Notes: generated from the sequence alone by a model not told the origin. A DNA stretch of 64,000 bases from Streptomyces sp. NBC_01276 (GCF_041435355.1 NZ_CP108442.1:3534001-3598000); one strand, 5' to 3'. Counted from the stretch's first letter, positions 1 to 8,952 are shown. Program-made: numbers and translations.

Positions 1-1166
1 AGCATGGCGCGCACCTCCGAGAGGCGGGCGATGGCCGCGTCCTTGTCGTCGGCGGCGAGGGCGCTGTTGCCCTGGCGGACCGTGGTGTGGACGATGGCGA
101 GCGCCTGCGGGACGCCCAGGTCGTCGTCCATGGCCTCGGCGAAGCCCGGCGGGACCTCGGCGGCGGCCTCGACGGGCCCGCCCGCCTTCTCGATGACGCG
201 CTGGTAGAAGCCCTCGATGCGGGCGAAGGCGGATTCCGCCTCGCGCAGGGCCTCCTCGCTGTACTCGATCATCGAGCGGTAGTGCGGGGTGCCGAGGTAG
301 TAGCGGAGCACGATCGGGCGCCACTGCTTGACCATCTCGGAGACGAGGACCGAGTTGCCGAGGGACTTGGACATCTTCTCGCCGGACATGGTGACCCAGG
401 CGTTGTGCACCCAGTACCGGGCGAACTCGTCGCCGAAGGCCTGGGCCTGGGCGATCTCGTTCTCGTGGTGCGGGAAGATCAGGTCCAGGCCGCCGCCGTG
501 GATGTCGAAGGCCTCGCCGAGGTACTTGTGCGCCATGGCGGAGCATTCGAGGTGCCAGCCGGGACGGCCGCGGCCCCAGGGGGTCTCCCAGGAGGGCTCG
601 CCGGGCTTGGCGGACTTCCACATGGCGAAGTCGCGCGGGTCGCGCTTGCCGGTCTCGCCGGTGGACTCCGGCTGGCGGATGTTGTCGAGCTCCTGGCGGG
701 AGAGCGAGAGGTAGCCGGGGAAGGACTTCACGTCGAAGTAGACGTTGCCCTCGGACTCGTACGCGTGGCCGCGCTCGATGAGCCCGCGCATCATCTCGAT
801 CATCTCGGGGACGTGACCGGTGGCGCGGGGCTCGTAGGTCGGCCGCAGGCAGCCCAGGGCGTCGTAACCGTTGTTGAAGGCCAGCTCGTTGTCGTAGCCG
901 ATGGACCACCACGGGCGGCCCTGCTCGGCGGACTTCGCGATGATCTTGTCGTCGATGTCGGTGACGTTGCGGATGAAGGTGACGTCGTAGCCGCGGTACG
1001 CGAACCAGCGGCGCATCACGTCGAAGTTCAGGTAGGACCTGATGTGCCCGATGTGCGGGGCGGCCTGCACGGTCGCGCCACAGAGGTAGATCGAGACGCA
1101 GCCCGGAACGAGCGGGGTGAAGTCGCGGATCTGCCGGGCGCTGGTGTCGTACAGGCGAAGAGTCAC
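1..1166 (-). CDS. cysS: Cysteinyl-tRNA synthetase (3' end cut by window edge)
   Basis: Class I aminoacyl-tRNA synthetase that charges tRNA-Cys in the cytoplasm. The GTG start at 1166 opens with [12 protein letters not shown]. The HIGH signature reads PHIGH, and KMSKS is exact within EKMSKSLG. The zinc ligands expected for CysRS are visible as the Cys of LCGAT, the Cys of LECSAM and the HHENE stretch. About 388 residues are present of the roughly 465 usual for the family, so the C-terminal anticodon-binding part lies outside the window. It lies downstream of ispD-ispF on the same strand, the usual Streptomyces order. The 253-bp gap to ispF is GC-rich and shows no gene. Confidence 0.97.
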   Translation of the reverse strand, partial: MTLRLYDTSARQIRDFTPLVPGCVSIYLCGATVQAAPHIGHIRSYLNFDVMRRWFAYRGYDVTFIRNVTDIDDKIIAKSAEQGRPWWSIGYDNELAFNNGYDALGCLRPTYEPRATGHVPEMIEMMRGLIERGHAYESEGNVYFDVKSFPGYLSLSRQELDNIRQPESTGETGKRDPRDFAMWKSAKPGEPSWETPWGRGRPGWHLECSAMAHKYLGEAFDIHGGGLDLIFPHHENEIAQAQAFGDEFARYWVHNAWVTMSGEKMSKSLGNSVLVSEMVKQWRPIVLRYYLGTPHYRSMIEYSEEALREAESAFARIEGFYQRVIEKAGGPVEAAAEVPPGFAEAMDDDLGVPQALAIVHTTVRQGNSALAADDKDAAIARLSEVRAM

Positions 1167-1419
1167 GGCATCCAGGGTAGTGGGCCTCTAGCAGTGCCCC
1201 GCGACCCTTTCGGCACCCGGGGGCGGGTTTGTTGCCGAAGAGGCGCGGACGCGGGCCCCGCGGGGTCCCGTACGGGCGGTTTACCCGCCTTGCCCGGCGC
1301 CTTCCGGCGACGTGCGGCGCCCCGGGCCGCCCCGGGCCGCCGCGCGGCCTCGACCGGGCCACGAGGCCCCGGCCCGGCGGGCCGGGGGTGCCCGGGACGG
1401 TCGGACGCGGTAGGGACGG

Positions 1420-1944
1420 TCAGACGCGGTAGACGAGTGCCGTGGCGATGGCGGCGAGCCCCTCGGCACGGCCCGTGAGGCCGAGGCCGTCGGTGGTGGT
1501 GCCGGAGACGGCGACGGGGGCGCCCGCCGCCGCCGCGAGCGCCTTCTGCGCTTCTTCGCGCCGCTTTCCGATCTTCGGGCGTACGCCGATCACCTGGACC
1601 GCGATGTTGCCGATCTCGAACCCCTCGGCGCGCACGATCCGGGCGGCTTCCGCCAGCAGGGTCACGCCCGCGGCACCGGACCACTCGGGCCGGTCGGTGC
1701 CGAAGTGGGCGCCGAGGTCGCCGACCCCGGCGGCCGAGAAGAGGGCGTCACAGGCGGCGTGGGCCGCTACGTCCCCGTCGGAGTGACCGGCGAGACCGTC
1801 CTCGCCCTCCCACAGCAGCCCGGCGCACCACAGCTCGCGCCCGGCCTCGAAGGCGTGGACGTCGGTCCCGATCCCGACGAGCGGGATCAGCGGGGCGGAG
1901 CCGGCAGCGGCCCGCGCGGCCCGCTCTTCGGAATCAGTACGCAT
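1420..1944 (-). CDS. ispF: 2-C-methyl-D-erythritol 2,4-cyclodiphosphate synthase
   Basis: Fifth enzyme of the non-mevalonate (MEP) isoprenoid pathway. It cyclises CDP-ME 2-phosphate to MEcPP with release of CMP. The 174-residue product carries the metal-binding D-x-H in GIGTDVHAF, the third ligand region [14 protein letters not shown], and the C-terminal [11 protein letters not shown] signature. A longer-than-usual N-terminus (about 20 residues before the family core) may mean that the true start is internal. It overlaps the 3' end of ispD by 11 bases, which suggests translational coupling. The two enzymes act two steps apart in one pathway. Confidence 0.96.
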   Translation of the reverse strand: MRTDSEERAARAAAGSAPLIPLVGIGTDVHAFEAGRELWCAGLLWEGEDGLAGHSDGDVAAHAACDALFSAAGVGDLGAHFGTDRPEWSGAAGVTLLAEAARIVRAEGFEIGNIAVQVIGVRPKIGKRREEAQKALAAAAGAPVAVSGTTTDGLGLTGRAEGLAAIATALVYRV

Positions 1945-2680
1945 CGTTGGCCCTCCTGCGGGCGAGTACGGCCTCGGCGAGGACCAGGTCGAGCGGACGG
2001 GTGACCTTGAAGGCCTCTTCGTGGCCGGGGACGACCACGACGGTGACCCCGGTGCGTTCCACCATGCCGGCGTCGTCCGTGGCGCCCTCGCCGCTGACGG
2101 CGATGGCCTCGTGGGCGCGCAGCAGGGTGGCGAGGTCGAAGCCCTGCGGGGTCTGTACGGCGCGCAGCCGGGCCCGCTCGGGCGTGGCGACGACGGGCTC
2201 GGGCCGGCCGGGCGCGGCGGGCTCGACCTCCTTGACGGTGTCGGCCAGCGGCAGGGCGGGGACCACGGCGGGGGCGCCGTCGCGGACGGCCTCGACGACG
2301 GAGTCGACGGTGTCCACGGGGACCAGCGGGCGGGCCGCGTCGTGGATCAGTACGGAGGTGATGTCCGCCGGGAGCGCGTCCAGCCCGGCCCGCACGGACT
2401 CCTGGCGGGTGTCCCCGCCGGGGACGACCAGGATCTCGGTGCGCTCGGGCAGCGCGTGCTCGTCCAGGAGGTTGCGCACCTCGGCGGTCCCGTCGGACGG
2501 CGCGACGACCACGACGAGGGACACCGCGCGGGAGCGGGCCATGGCGCGGACGGCGTGGATCAGCATCGGCGTCCCGCCGAGGGCCCGCAGGGCCTTGGGC
2601 GCGCCGGGGCCGAGGCGTACCCCGCGTCCGGCGGCCGGGATCACCGCGGCGGTGCGGTGGGGGCGCGTTTGGTCAGACAT
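1934..2680 (-). CDS. ispD: 2-C-methyl-D-erythritol 4-phosphate cytidylyltransferase
   Basis: MEP-pathway enzyme that transfers CMP from CTP to MEP. The product of 248 residues starts at the ATG at 2680 ([10 protein letters not shown]), preceded by a GGAG about 9 bases upstream. An in-frame extension to 2863 exists, but it is low-complexity and lacks family similarity. The nucleotide-binding loop [13 protein letters not shown] and the IHDAARPLV motif identify the family. It is the first gene of the ispD-ispF pair. The 246-bp space up to carD contains a terminator hairpin for carD, so ispDF probably has its own promoter there. Confidence 0.95.
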   Translation of the reverse strand: MSDQTRPHRTAAVIPAAGRGVRLGPGAPKALRALGGTPMLIHAVRAMARSRAVSLVVVVAPSDGTAEVRNLLDEHALPERTEILVVPGGDTRQESVRAGLDALPADITSVLIHDAARPLVPVDTVDSVVEAVRDGAPAVVPALPLADTVKEVEPAAPGRPEPVVATPERARLRAVQTPQGFDLATLLRAHEAIAVSGEGATDDAGMVERTGVTVVVVPGHEEAFKVTRPLDLVLAEAVLARRRANDAY

Positions 2681-2864
2681 CAGTAGTAGCTCCGGGCCAG
2701 GTTTGTGACTTCGGCCGACATGGGTATGGCCTGAAGGGTGCCGGGTGCGACGCCCTCGCCCCTTCCGTGACGACCGGTCGAGCCGGCTGGCCGGGCCCGG
2801 CACGCCAGAAGCAGGCCTACGGGTCCGTGGATGCGGATGCAGACATGCCGCAGCGCCCGGCAAC

Positions 2865-2885
2865 GACCCCCTCGTCGAGGGGGTC
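2865..2885. terminator. Hairpin downstream of carD
   Basis: Perfect 9-bp arms (GACCCCCTC / GAGGGGGTC) around a 3-base loop, about 40 bases past the carD stop on the minus strand. A Rho-independent terminator is inferred; there is no U-tract, as is usual in Streptomyces. Confidence 0.6.
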
Positions 2886-2926
2886 CGTCATCGGGCACCG
2901 CGGCACACTGTGGTTCGGTTCGAGCG

Positions 2927-3409
2927 TCAGGACGCGAGAACCTCGTCGAGGAGGGCCTCGGCCTTGTCCTCGTTGGTGTTTTCGGCGAGCGCGAGCTCGC
3001 TCACCAAAATCTGACGCGCCTTCGCGAGCATGCGCTTCTCACCCGCGGAAAGCCCGCGCTCACGCTCACGACGCCACAGGTCACGCACCACTTCGGCGAC
3101 CTTGATGACATCGCCAGAAGCGAGCTTCTCCAGATTTGCCTTGTAGCGCCGGGACCAGTTCGTCGGCTCTTCTGCGTACGGTGCGCGGAGCACCTCGAAG
3201 ACCCGGTCCAGCCCGTCCTGGCCGACTACGTCGCGAACGCCGACGAACTCCGCATTGTCCGCAGGCACACGAACCGTCAGGTCGCCCTGGGCGACCTTGA
3301 GCACCAAGTAGGTCTTGTCCACGCCTTTGATCTGGCGAGTTTCGATGGCCTCGATCAGCGCGGCCCCGTGATGGGGATAGACCACGGTGTCGCCAACCTT
3401 GAACGTCAT
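2927..3409 (-). CDS. carD: CarD/CdnL-type RNA polymerase-binding regulator
   Basis: Essential global transcription factor in actinobacteria. It binds the RNA polymerase beta subunit and stabilises open complexes at promoters such as those for rRNA. The 160 residues show the N-terminal Tudor-like RNAP-interaction domain ([20 protein letters not shown], residues 1-60) and the C-terminal helical DNA-binding domain (about 70-155, with the conserved TNWSRRYK entry and [12 protein letters not shown]). The length matches mycobacterial CarD (162 residues). It is monocistronic, with a hairpin downstream and a long upstream region shared with a divergent lipoprotein gene. Confidence 0.96.
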   Translation of the reverse strand: MTFKVGDTVVYPHHGAALIEAIETRQIKGVDKTYLVLKVAQGDLTVRVPADNAEFVGVRDVVGQDGLDRVFEVLRAPYAEEPTNWSRRYKANLEKLASGDVIKVAEVVRDLWRRERERGLSAGEKRMLAKARQILVSELALAENTNEDKAEALLDEVLAS

Positions 3410-3962
3410 GTGACAGGTACCCCTTCCGTGGCTATCCAGGGTAACACGAGAACTGACTGTTATGAATGGCGTTTTCGCAGGTCAGGGCACATCTCGGGGC
3501 TTGACAACAGCGACACGAACGTGCTGCGAAGGGCTTCCGGAAGGGGGTATTCGCAGGTCGGAGGCGCTGTACGGACCGGCCGAATCGACCACGTTACACC
3601 TGGCGAAGGAGCCCACGAGTGTGACGTACGTCCCGTTTTGCCGGGTTCTGAGACCGGAAACGGAAGTACTCCGTTCGACTGGCGGGCATGCGTACGGAGC
3701 GGGTTCCGGCCCAATCCCGAATTGATCACGGATCCACGTTCGGGGGAATCCGGAAATTGATCACCGCGCGGCGTCCGGGGGTTATGGGAATGCAAGATCG
3801 CGGGGCGGGGGCGGCACGGGGCGCGCGGAGCGGAGGGTCGGGTGCGGGGGCGGGGCGGCGGCTCGGTAACCTAAGCGCGCTGACACACCCTTAGGGCGGC
3901 TTTACCTCGGCCGTCCCGAGAGCCCACCCTCCCGTCCGTACGTCCTAGGAGTTGCCGCAGCC
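3410..3962. other. Divergent intergenic region, carD / lipoprotein gene
   Basis: These 553 bases hold no credible gene. The region must carry the promoters of both divergent genes. It contains a direct repeat of AATTGATCAC (3720-3729 and 3755-3764, 35 bases apart), each copy including the palindrome TGATCA. A TTGACA hexamer lies near 3500 on the plus strand, without a convincing -10 partner. Confidence 0.5.
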
Positions 3963-4640
3963 GTGAGCCGCAGCCTTCGACGCGGCGCCCTCGCCGCTAC
4001 CGCCATCGTGTTCTCGATCGCCTCGCTCGCCGCGTGCGGTGCCGGCAACGACGCGCAGACTCTCCAGATCAAGCCGGACAACGCCGCCGCCACCAAGGGC
4101 GACATCAAGGTCCAGAACGTACTGGTGATCAGCCAGGGCGAGAAGGGCAAGAAGGGGCCGGCCTCCGTCTCGGCGACCGTCTTCAACACCGGTGAGAAGC
4201 CGCAGGTCCTCAGCGGCATCACCCTGCCGGCCACCAAGTCCAAGGTGGTCCTGAAGGGCGCCGGCGGCGCCGACAAGATCATCGTGCCCCCGAACGGCTC
4301 CGTGGTCCTGGGCGGCAAGGGCAACGCCTCCGCCTCCATCGAGGGCGGTGTCGCCTCCGCGGTGGAAGCGGGCAACGTCGAGGAAGTCGTCTTCCAGCTG
4401 AGCAGCACCGGTGACGTGCCCGTGGGCGCGCAGGTCGTGCCCGCCGCCGGCATGTACGCCGGCTTCGGCCCGACCGAGGCCCCGGCCGCCGCTCCCGCGG
4501 CCCCGGCGGGCTCCCCGTCCGGTTCCCCCTCGGGCTCCCCGTCGGGCTCCCCCTCCGGTTCCCCGTCGGGCGCCGCGGGCGCCTCGGCCTCCGGTACCCC
4601 GTCGCCGTCGGGCAGCGCCTCGCACGCCGCCGGCCACTGA
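3963..4640 (+). CDS. Secreted lipoprotein with Ser-Pro-Ser-Gly-rich tail
   Basis: Predicted surface lipoprotein of 225 residues. The N-terminus has basic residues, a hydrophobic stretch and a lipobox ending LAAC at Cys25, so the mature protein should be lipid-anchored outside the membrane. The middle (about 30-170) looks like a small beta-sandwich copper-chaperone/DUF461-type domain. It has no obvious metal-ligand cluster, so no function is assigned. The C-terminal 55 residues are low-complexity Ala/Pro, then repeats of SPSG. The start is GTG. It faces phoP across a strong bidirectional terminator, and this position next to phoRP is conserved in Streptomyces as I recall it. Confidence 0.85.
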   Translation: MSRSLRRGALAATAIVFSIASLAACGAGNDAQTLQIKPDNAAATKGDIKVQNVLVISQGEKGKKGPASVSATVFNTGEKPQVLSGITLPATKSKVVLKGAGGADKIIVPPNGSVVLGGKGNASASIEGGVASAVEAGNVEEVVFQLSSTGDVPVGAQVVPAAGMYAGFGPTEAPAAAPAAPAGSPSGSPSGSPSGSPSGSPSGAAGASASGTPSPSGSASHAAGH

Positions 4641-4657
4641 CGCCGGGAGACACGAAG

Positions 4658-4693
4658 GGAGGGCCCCGGCCGCTGATGCGGCCGGGGCCCTCC
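4658..4693. terminator. Bidirectional terminator between lipoprotein gene and phoP
   Basis: Perfect 15-bp stem (4658-4672 with 4679-4693) around loop CTGATG. Further pairing outside the stem is interrupted by one bulged base. It serves the plus-strand lipoprotein gene and, from the other side, phoP. Confidence 0.85.
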
Positions 4694-4714
4694 TTCGTTC
4701 GTACGCCCGCCGGT

Positions 4715-5395
4715 CTACGGCTCGAACTTGTAGCCGAGGCCGCGGACGGTCACCAGGTAGCGCGGAGCGCCCGGGTCGGGTTCGATCTTGGCCCGGAGGC
4801 GCTTGACGTGGACGTCCAGGGTCTTGGTGTCGCCGACGTAGTCCGCGCCCCAGACCCGGTCGATCAGCTGCATGCGGGTGAGCACGCGGCCGGCGTTGCG
4901 CAGGAGCATCTCCAGCAGGTCGAACTCCTTCAGCGGGAGGTCCACCTTGGCGCCGGCGACGGTGACCACGTGCCGGTCCACGTCCATCCGTACCGGACCC
5001 GCCTCCAGGGCCGCCGGGGTGACCTCCTCCGGCTCGCCGCGGCGGCGCAGCACCGCGCGGATGCGGGCGACGAGCTCGCGGGAGGAGAAGGGCTTCGTGA
5101 CGTAGTCGTCCGCTCCTATCTCCAGCCCGACGACCTTGTCGATCTCGCTGTCCTTGGCGGTCACCATGATCACGGGGACGTTGGAGCGGCCGCGCAGCTG
5201 CCGGCAGACCTCGGTGCCCGGCAGACCGGGCAGCATCAGGTCGAGGAGGACGAGGTCGGCGCCGTTGCGCTCGAACTCGTCGAGCCCGTCGGGACCCGTC
5301 GCGGCGATCGCGACCTCGAAGCCTTCCTTGCGGAGCATGTAGGACAGGGCGTCGCTGAAGGATTCCTCATCCTCGACGACGAGCACTCGGGTCAC
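4715..5395 (-). CDS. phoP: Phosphate response regulator PhoP
   Basis: OmpR-family response regulator that, when phosphorylated by PhoR under phosphate limitation, binds PHO boxes and activates phosphate scavenging while repressing other metabolism. 226 residues. The receiver domain has the acidic pair in VVEDEE, phospho-acceptor Asp52 in LLDLMLPG, and Lys101 in DDYVTKPF. The C-terminal winged helix ends with the typical DVHVKRLRAKIE and TVRGLGYKFEP. The GTG start at 5395 overlaps the phoR stop by four bases (GTGA), so the longer upstream reading frame is not used. It is the second gene of phoR-phoP. Confidence 0.97.
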   Translation of the reverse strand: MTRVLVVEDEESFSDALSYMLRKEGFEVAIAATGPDGLDEFERNGADLVLLDLMLPGLPGTEVCRQLRGRSNVPVIMVTAKDSEIDKVVGLEIGADDYVTKPFSSRELVARIRAVLRRRGEPEEVTPAALEAGPVRMDVDRHVVTVAGAKVDLPLKEFDLLEMLLRNAGRVLTRMQLIDRVWGADYVGDTKTLDVHVKRLRAKIEPDPGAPRYLVTVRGLGYKFEP

Positions 5396-6636
5396 GGAAG
5401 GACCTCCGGGGCAGGGATGGGTGTTTCGGGTTCGGGCTGGGGCTGGGGTCGGGCGGGTGCGGGGGCGTCCGCCGGGATCTGCACGGCCGCCTCGGGCAGG
5501 CGCAGGGTGAACGTGGAGCCCTGGCCCTCGGAGCTCCACACCGACACCTCCCCGCCGTGCGAGGCCGCCACGTGCTTCACGATCGCGAGGCCCAGTCCGG
5601 TTCCTCCCGTGGCGCGGGAGCGGGCCGGGTCCACGCGGTAGAAGCGCTCGAAGACGCGCTCGCGGTCCTTCTCCGGGATGCCGATGCCCTGGTCGGTCAC
5701 GGCTATCTCGATCAAGTCTCCACCCGGCGCGGTCACCCGGCGCGCAGCGATGCCGACGCGGGTGCGGGCGGGGCTGTAGTTGACGGCGTTCTCGACCAGG
5801 TTGCCGAGGGCGGCGGCCAGCTGCCCCCGGTGACCCCATACCCGCAGGTCGGCGGTGCCGCCGGCGGCCATGGTGATCTGCTTGGACGTCGCCGTGTGGC
5901 GGCACCGGTCGATGGCCTCGGCCACCAGGGTGTCCACCCGCACGGGCTCGGCGTCCTCCAGTGCCTCGTCGTTCTGCACCCGGGAGAGGTCGATCAGCTC
6001 CTGCACGAGGTTGATCAGACGGGTGGACTCGATCTGCATGCGGCCCGCGAAGCGGCTGACCGCCTCGGGGTCGTCGGCGGCGTCCATGACCGCCTCCGAG
6101 AGCAGGGAGATCGCCCCGACCGGGGTCTTCAGCTCGTGCGACACGTTCGCGACGAAGTCGCGGCGGACCGCCTCGATGCGGCGGGCCTCGGTGAGGTCCT
6201 CGACGAGCAGGAGCACCAGGCGGGAGCCGAGCGGCGCGACGCGGGCGGAGACCGCGAGGGCCTCGCCGCGGCCGGTGCCGCGCCGGGGCAGGTCGAGCTC
6301 GATCTGTCGTATCTCCCCGTCCCGGCGGGTGTCGCGGGCCATGTGGAGCATGGGCTCCACGGCCAGCTTGCCGCCGCGGACCAGGCCCAGGGCGTACGCC
6401 GCCGAGCTGGCCTTCACCACCGCGTCTCCCTCGTCGAGGACGACGGCGGAGGAACGGAGCACGGAGAGGACGGTGTCCACACCGGGCGGGAGCACCGCGT
6501 TGATGTCGGGGCGCATGGAGCTCCGGGTGGGGCGGGCCTGGTCGCGCTCGCTCCAGCGGAACGCCAGCATCGCGATCACACCGGTGCACAGACCGGCGAT
6601 CGCTGCAGCTGCGGCGACCGCCGCGTTCACGTCCAT
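5392..6636 (-). CDS. phoR: Phosphate sensor histidine kinase PhoR
   Basis: Membrane sensor kinase partner of PhoP. The 414 residues contain one N-terminal transmembrane helix (about 7-27). A cytoplasmic PAS-like linker follows, then HisKA with phospho-acceptor His167 in VANVSHELKTP, and an HATPase_c domain with N-box (ENAVNYSP), G1 (DQGIGIP), F (FERFYR) and G2 (GGTGLGLAI). A Pro-rich tail follows. This short single-helix form is typical of actinobacterial PhoR. It is divergent from phoU, and the shared intergenic region carries PHO-box-like repeats, consistent with autoregulation. Confidence 0.96.
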   Translation of the reverse strand: MDVNAAVAAAAAIAGLCTGVIAMLAFRWSERDQARPTRSSMRPDINAVLPPGVDTVLSVLRSSAVVLDEGDAVVKASSAAYALGLVRGGKLAVEPMLHMARDTRRDGEIRQIELDLPRRGTGRGEALAVSARVAPLGSRLVLLLVEDLTEARRIEAVRRDFVANVSHELKTPVGAISLLSEAVMDAADDPEAVSRFAGRMQIESTRLINLVQELIDLSRVQNDEALEDAEPVRVDTLVAEAIDRCRHTATSKQITMAAGGTADLRVWGHRGQLAAALGNLVENAVNYSPARTRVGIAARRVTAPGGDLIEIAVTDQGIGIPEKDRERVFERFYRVDPARSRATGGTGLGLAIVKHVAASHGGEVSVWSSEGQGSTFTLRLPEAAVQIPADAPAPARPQPQPEPETPIPAPEVLP

Positions 6637-6709
6637 GGATCCAGGTTAAGCAGGCAGAACGACACTTCCACAGCCGTTCGGGTGGCAGCTCGAACACTCG
6701 TCGCCCAGA

Positions 6710-6742
6710 GTTCACCCTGGCGACGGGGTTGATTCACTTGTG
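6710..6742 (+). promoter_or_regulatory. Candidate PHO boxes between phoR and phoU
   Basis: Three consecutive 11-base units: GTTCACCCTGG, CGACGGGGTTG and ATTCACTTGTG. The first and third match the PhoP direct-repeat unit consensus (GTTCACC) in register. In the known Streptomyces system PhoP controls both phoRP and phoU from this intergenic region. The binding here is inferred. Confidence 0.7.
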
Positions 6743-6845
6743 ATGCCGGAGTCGGACGCGTTGGCACCCGAACGTGTAGAACGTGGGGCCAGGAGCCACG
6801 CAGCAGACGAGCAGGCAGTAAGAGCGGCAGGAGAGGGACACCACC

Positions 6846-7523
6846 ATGCGCGACGCGTACCACGAGGAACTGGACTCGATCGGAGAAAGCCTGGTCGAGA
6901 TGGCCCGGCTCGTCGGTTCCGCGATCGGGCGGGCGACGACCGCGATGCTGGACGCCGACCTGAAGCTGGCCGAGAGCGTGATCGCCGCCGACCAGAAGGT
7001 CGACGACCTGCAGCACGACCTCGAAGCCCGTGCCATCGCGCTGCTGGCCCGCCAGCAGCCCGTCGCGACCGACCTGCGCATCGTGGTGACCTCGCTGCGC
7101 ATGAGCGCCGACCTGGAGCGCTCCGGCGACCTGGCGCAGCACGTGGCGAAGCTGGCGCGCCTGCGCTTCCCGGACCGTGCCGTCCCGCGCGACCTGCACG
7201 CGACCATCCTGGAGATGGGGCAGCTGGCGCAGCGGCTGATGGCGAAGGCGGCCGAGGTCATCATCACGAAGGACGTCGACCTCGCGCTCCAGCTGGAGCA
7301 GGACGACGACGAGATGGACCAGCTGCACCGCACCCTCTTCCAGCACCTGATGGACGACCGCTGGAAGCACGGCATCGAGACGGCCGTCGACGTGACCCTG
7401 CTGGGCCGCTACTACGAGCGCTTCGCGGACCACGCGGTGTCGGTGGCGAAGCGCGTGGTCTACCTGGTGACGGGTGAGCACGCGGACGAGCTCCAGCAGC
7501 CGACGCAGGTCGACGGGGTCTGA
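6846..7523 (+). CDS. phoU: Phosphate signalling/transport modulator PhoU
   Basis: PhoU-family all-helical protein that restrains the phosphate-starvation response and modulates Pst transport. 225 residues, the family's usual length, with two PhoU repeats (about 8-95 and 115-205). Conserved acidic metal-binding segments are seen in LERSGDLAQH and ERFADHAVSVAKR. The start is the ATG at 6846 with GAGAGGGA eight bases upstream. It is monocistronic, divergent from phoRP, and separated from the pst operon by 45 kb, which is the Streptomyces arrangement. Confidence 0.96.
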   Translation: MRDAYHEELDSIGESLVEMARLVGSAIGRATTAMLDADLKLAESVIAADQKVDDLQHDLEARAIALLARQQPVATDLRIVVTSLRMSADLERSGDLAQHVAKLARLRFPDRAVPRDLHATILEMGQLAQRLMAKAAEVIITKDVDLALQLEQDDDEMDQLHRTLFQHLMDDRWKHGIETAVDVTLLGRYYERFADHAVSVAKRVVYLVTGEHADELQQPTQVDGV

Positions 7524-7637
7524 CCGTCCGCTCCCGAGCCCCAATGCGCCGTTGACGCGCCGGTGTGGCTGGGCATGAATGAGGCGAAGGCGCTCCGTCA
7601 CCGGGACGCCACGCCTGTGCGCCCACGAGGAGGATCC

Positions 7638-7793
7638 ATGCCCGATTCCCCCGTCCCGATCACCCCGGAGCAGGACCAGCAGCCGTCGTCCCGTCCGGAG
7701 CCCCTGCGCCTCCCCCTGCTCGCGGCCTGCGGCTGCGGGTCGGGCTGCGGCTGCGGCTGCCAGTCCGGAGCACCCTGCCAGTGCGGGGGCTGA
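7638..7793 (+). CDS. Cysteine-rich miniprotein (51 aa)
   Basis: The ATG at 7638 has a very strong ribosome-binding site (GAGGAGGA) and is preferred to an in-frame start at 7563. The product has an acidic, Pro-rich N-terminal half and a C-terminal tail in which Cys alternates with Gly: ACGCGSGCGCGC, then a few residues later CQCGG. It has seven Cys in about 20 residues and no signal peptide. The pattern resembles small metal-thiolate or radical-SAM-modified peptides, but no maturase is adjacent, so the function is unknown. It lies between phoU and a strong terminator. Confidence 0.75.
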   Translation: MPDSPVPITPEQDQQPSSRPEPLRLPLLAACGCGSGCGCGCQSGAPCQCGG

Positions 7794-7814
7794 CACCAGC
7801 CCGTCGAGCACGCC

Positions 7815-7858
7815 CGAAGGGCCCCGCCGGACCGCGTCCGGTCCGGCGGGGCCCTTCG
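7815..7858. terminator. Strong bidirectional terminator
   Basis: Perfect 19-bp stem (7815-7833 with 7840-7858) and 6-base loop. It lies between the Cys-rich miniprotein gene and the convergent lectin-like gene, and would terminate both. Confidence 0.9.
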
Positions 7859-7872
7859 CCGTGCCGCAGCGG

Positions 7873-8331
7873 TCAGTCGCCGGTGTTGGTGGCCCAGACG
7901 GGCTGGTTGGCGCTGTTGTAGACGACGGCGTTGCCGTCGTCCTGGACGGACAGGTAGTGGCCCTTGTGCCAGGTGCCGGCGGCCCAGACGGGGTTGCCGT
8001 TGCTGTCGTAGACGACGAAGTTGCCGTCTTCCTGGAAGACGGCGCTGTTGGCCTTCGGCCAGACGCCGGGCGCCTGCCAGGCGGCCTTGCCGTCCTTGTA
8101 GAGGACGAAGTTGCCGTCGCTCTGGACGCGCAGGACGGTCCGGCCGTTGCCGGAGGTCCACGCCTGGTTCTTGTGGAGGGTGGAGCCGCCGTAGAAGTGG
8201 GCGTCGCTGCGGGCGGTGGAGGCGGCGGCCCGCGGCGCGGACGAGGCGTCGGCGGCCGGGCCGGAGGCGAGTACGGGCAGGAGGGCGAGGGCGAGCGCGG
8301 GGAGACCGCGCCTCACGAGGTTCTTGATCAT
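7873..8331 (-). CDS. Secreted mannose-binding (bulb-type) lectin-like protein
   Basis: Predicted secreted lectin of 152 residues. The ATG at 8331 gives a standard Sec signal peptide (KNLVRRG, hydrophobic core, cleavage near ASG-PAADA). The mature domain is one monocot-mannose-lectin beta-prism II with all three mannose-site motifs of the form Q-x-D-x-N-x-V-x-Y: QSDGNFVLY, QEDGNFVVY and QDDGNAVVY. Each is followed by a tryptophan-containing turn (AAWQ, VWAA, VWAT). The ligand and role are unknown. The gene stands alone and ends at the shared terminator. Confidence 0.85.
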   Translation of the reverse strand: MIKNLVRRGLPALALALLPVLASGPAADASSAPRAAASTARSDAHFYGGSTLHKNQAWTSGNGRTVLRVQSDGNFVLYKDGKAAWQAPGVWPKANSAVFQEDGNFVVYDSNGNPVWAAGTWHKGHYLSVQDDGNAVVYNSANQPVWATNTGD

Positions 8332-8662
8332 GACCAGGAGTTGTAGCCGGGCGGCGCTCGGGCCCGACAGCGCAGAAACGACGCACTCACCCGTCCGGCC
8401 CACCACCTTCAGCGCCGAAACGCCACTTCACACCCGCTCCGCACCCTCCTTTCCCATCTCAAACCAACGAAAAAGCCCCACCCCGGCGCGAAACCACCGC
8501 CCTGCTCCCCCACCCCGCGAAAAAGCCCCCACCCACGGAGAAACCGCTGGTGGGACGGGTGGGACGCTGGGCCGCAGGTGGGCGACCTCGCGGGACCCCC
8601 GGGCCACCCTCCGCCGGCGAAACCCGGCGGCGCCCGTCGCGGAGTTGTGCGATCTTGCTGCC
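8332..8662. other. Non-coding interval with short direct repeats
   Basis: 331 bases between divergent genes without a supported gene. A diverged direct repeat of about 28 bases occurs at roughly 8468-8494 and 8518-8544. Both copies run CGAAAAAGCCCC... GAAACC, and the region is otherwise C-rich. No clear promoter was recognised. Confidence 0.4.
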
Positions 8663-8872
8663 ATGAGCGACCCCTCCACACCCTCCACGACGGTGGCCGA
8701 CGCCGACATCCTCGCCCGCCGCCCCATACCCGCCATCAAGGCCTTGCGGGCACACCTCGGCTGCTCCCTCCAGGACGCGGTGACCGCCTACGAGGACCGC
8801 TACGAAGCCCTGCGCCTCGAACACCCGGACGTCCTCCCGAAGCTCCTCGACGACCCCGACGAGGACTCCTGA
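8663..8872 (+). CDS. Small protein resembling ribosomal L7/L12 C-terminal domain
   Basis: 69 residues from the ATG at 8663. The segment RPIPAIKALRAHLGCSLQDA has the spacing of the L7/L12 C-terminal domain signature (K-x-x-V-I-K-x-V-R-x-x-x-G-x-x-L-K-E-A). It lacks the N-terminal dimerisation region, so it is a stand-alone CTD-like miniprotein, not the ribosomal stalk protein. The function is not known. It is divergent from the lectin gene and convergent with gpmA, with a hairpin between. An in-frame 5' extension to 8216 covers non-coding DNA and is not used. Confidence 0.7.
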   Translation: MSDPSTPSTTVADADILARRPIPAIKALRAHLGCSLQDAVTAYEDRYEALRLEHPDVLPKLLDDPDEDS

Positions 8873-8899
8873 CCCACACACGGCCCGGGACGACGAAAA

Positions 8900-8936
8900 G
8901 GCCCCCCACCCACTGGAAACCAGCGGGCGGGGGGCC
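8900..8936. terminator. Bidirectional terminator upstream of gpmA stop
   Basis: Arms 8900-8916 and 8920-8936 (GGCCCCCCACC... / ...GGGCGGGGGGCC) with a few mismatches in the middle and an AAA loop. It lies between two convergent genes. Confidence 0.7.
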
Positions 8937-8952
8937 CTTCACGTGATGGGGG

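Noticed and set aside
1163-1684. 173-residue minus-strand ORF between cysS and ispF
   Set aside because: Overlaps ispF in another frame. Arg/Gly/Pro-rich translation is typical of GC shadow.
7563-7637. Upstream start for the Cys-rich miniprotein
   Set aside because: The ATG at 7638 has a much stronger ribosome-binding site, and the extension contains no conserved-looking sequence.
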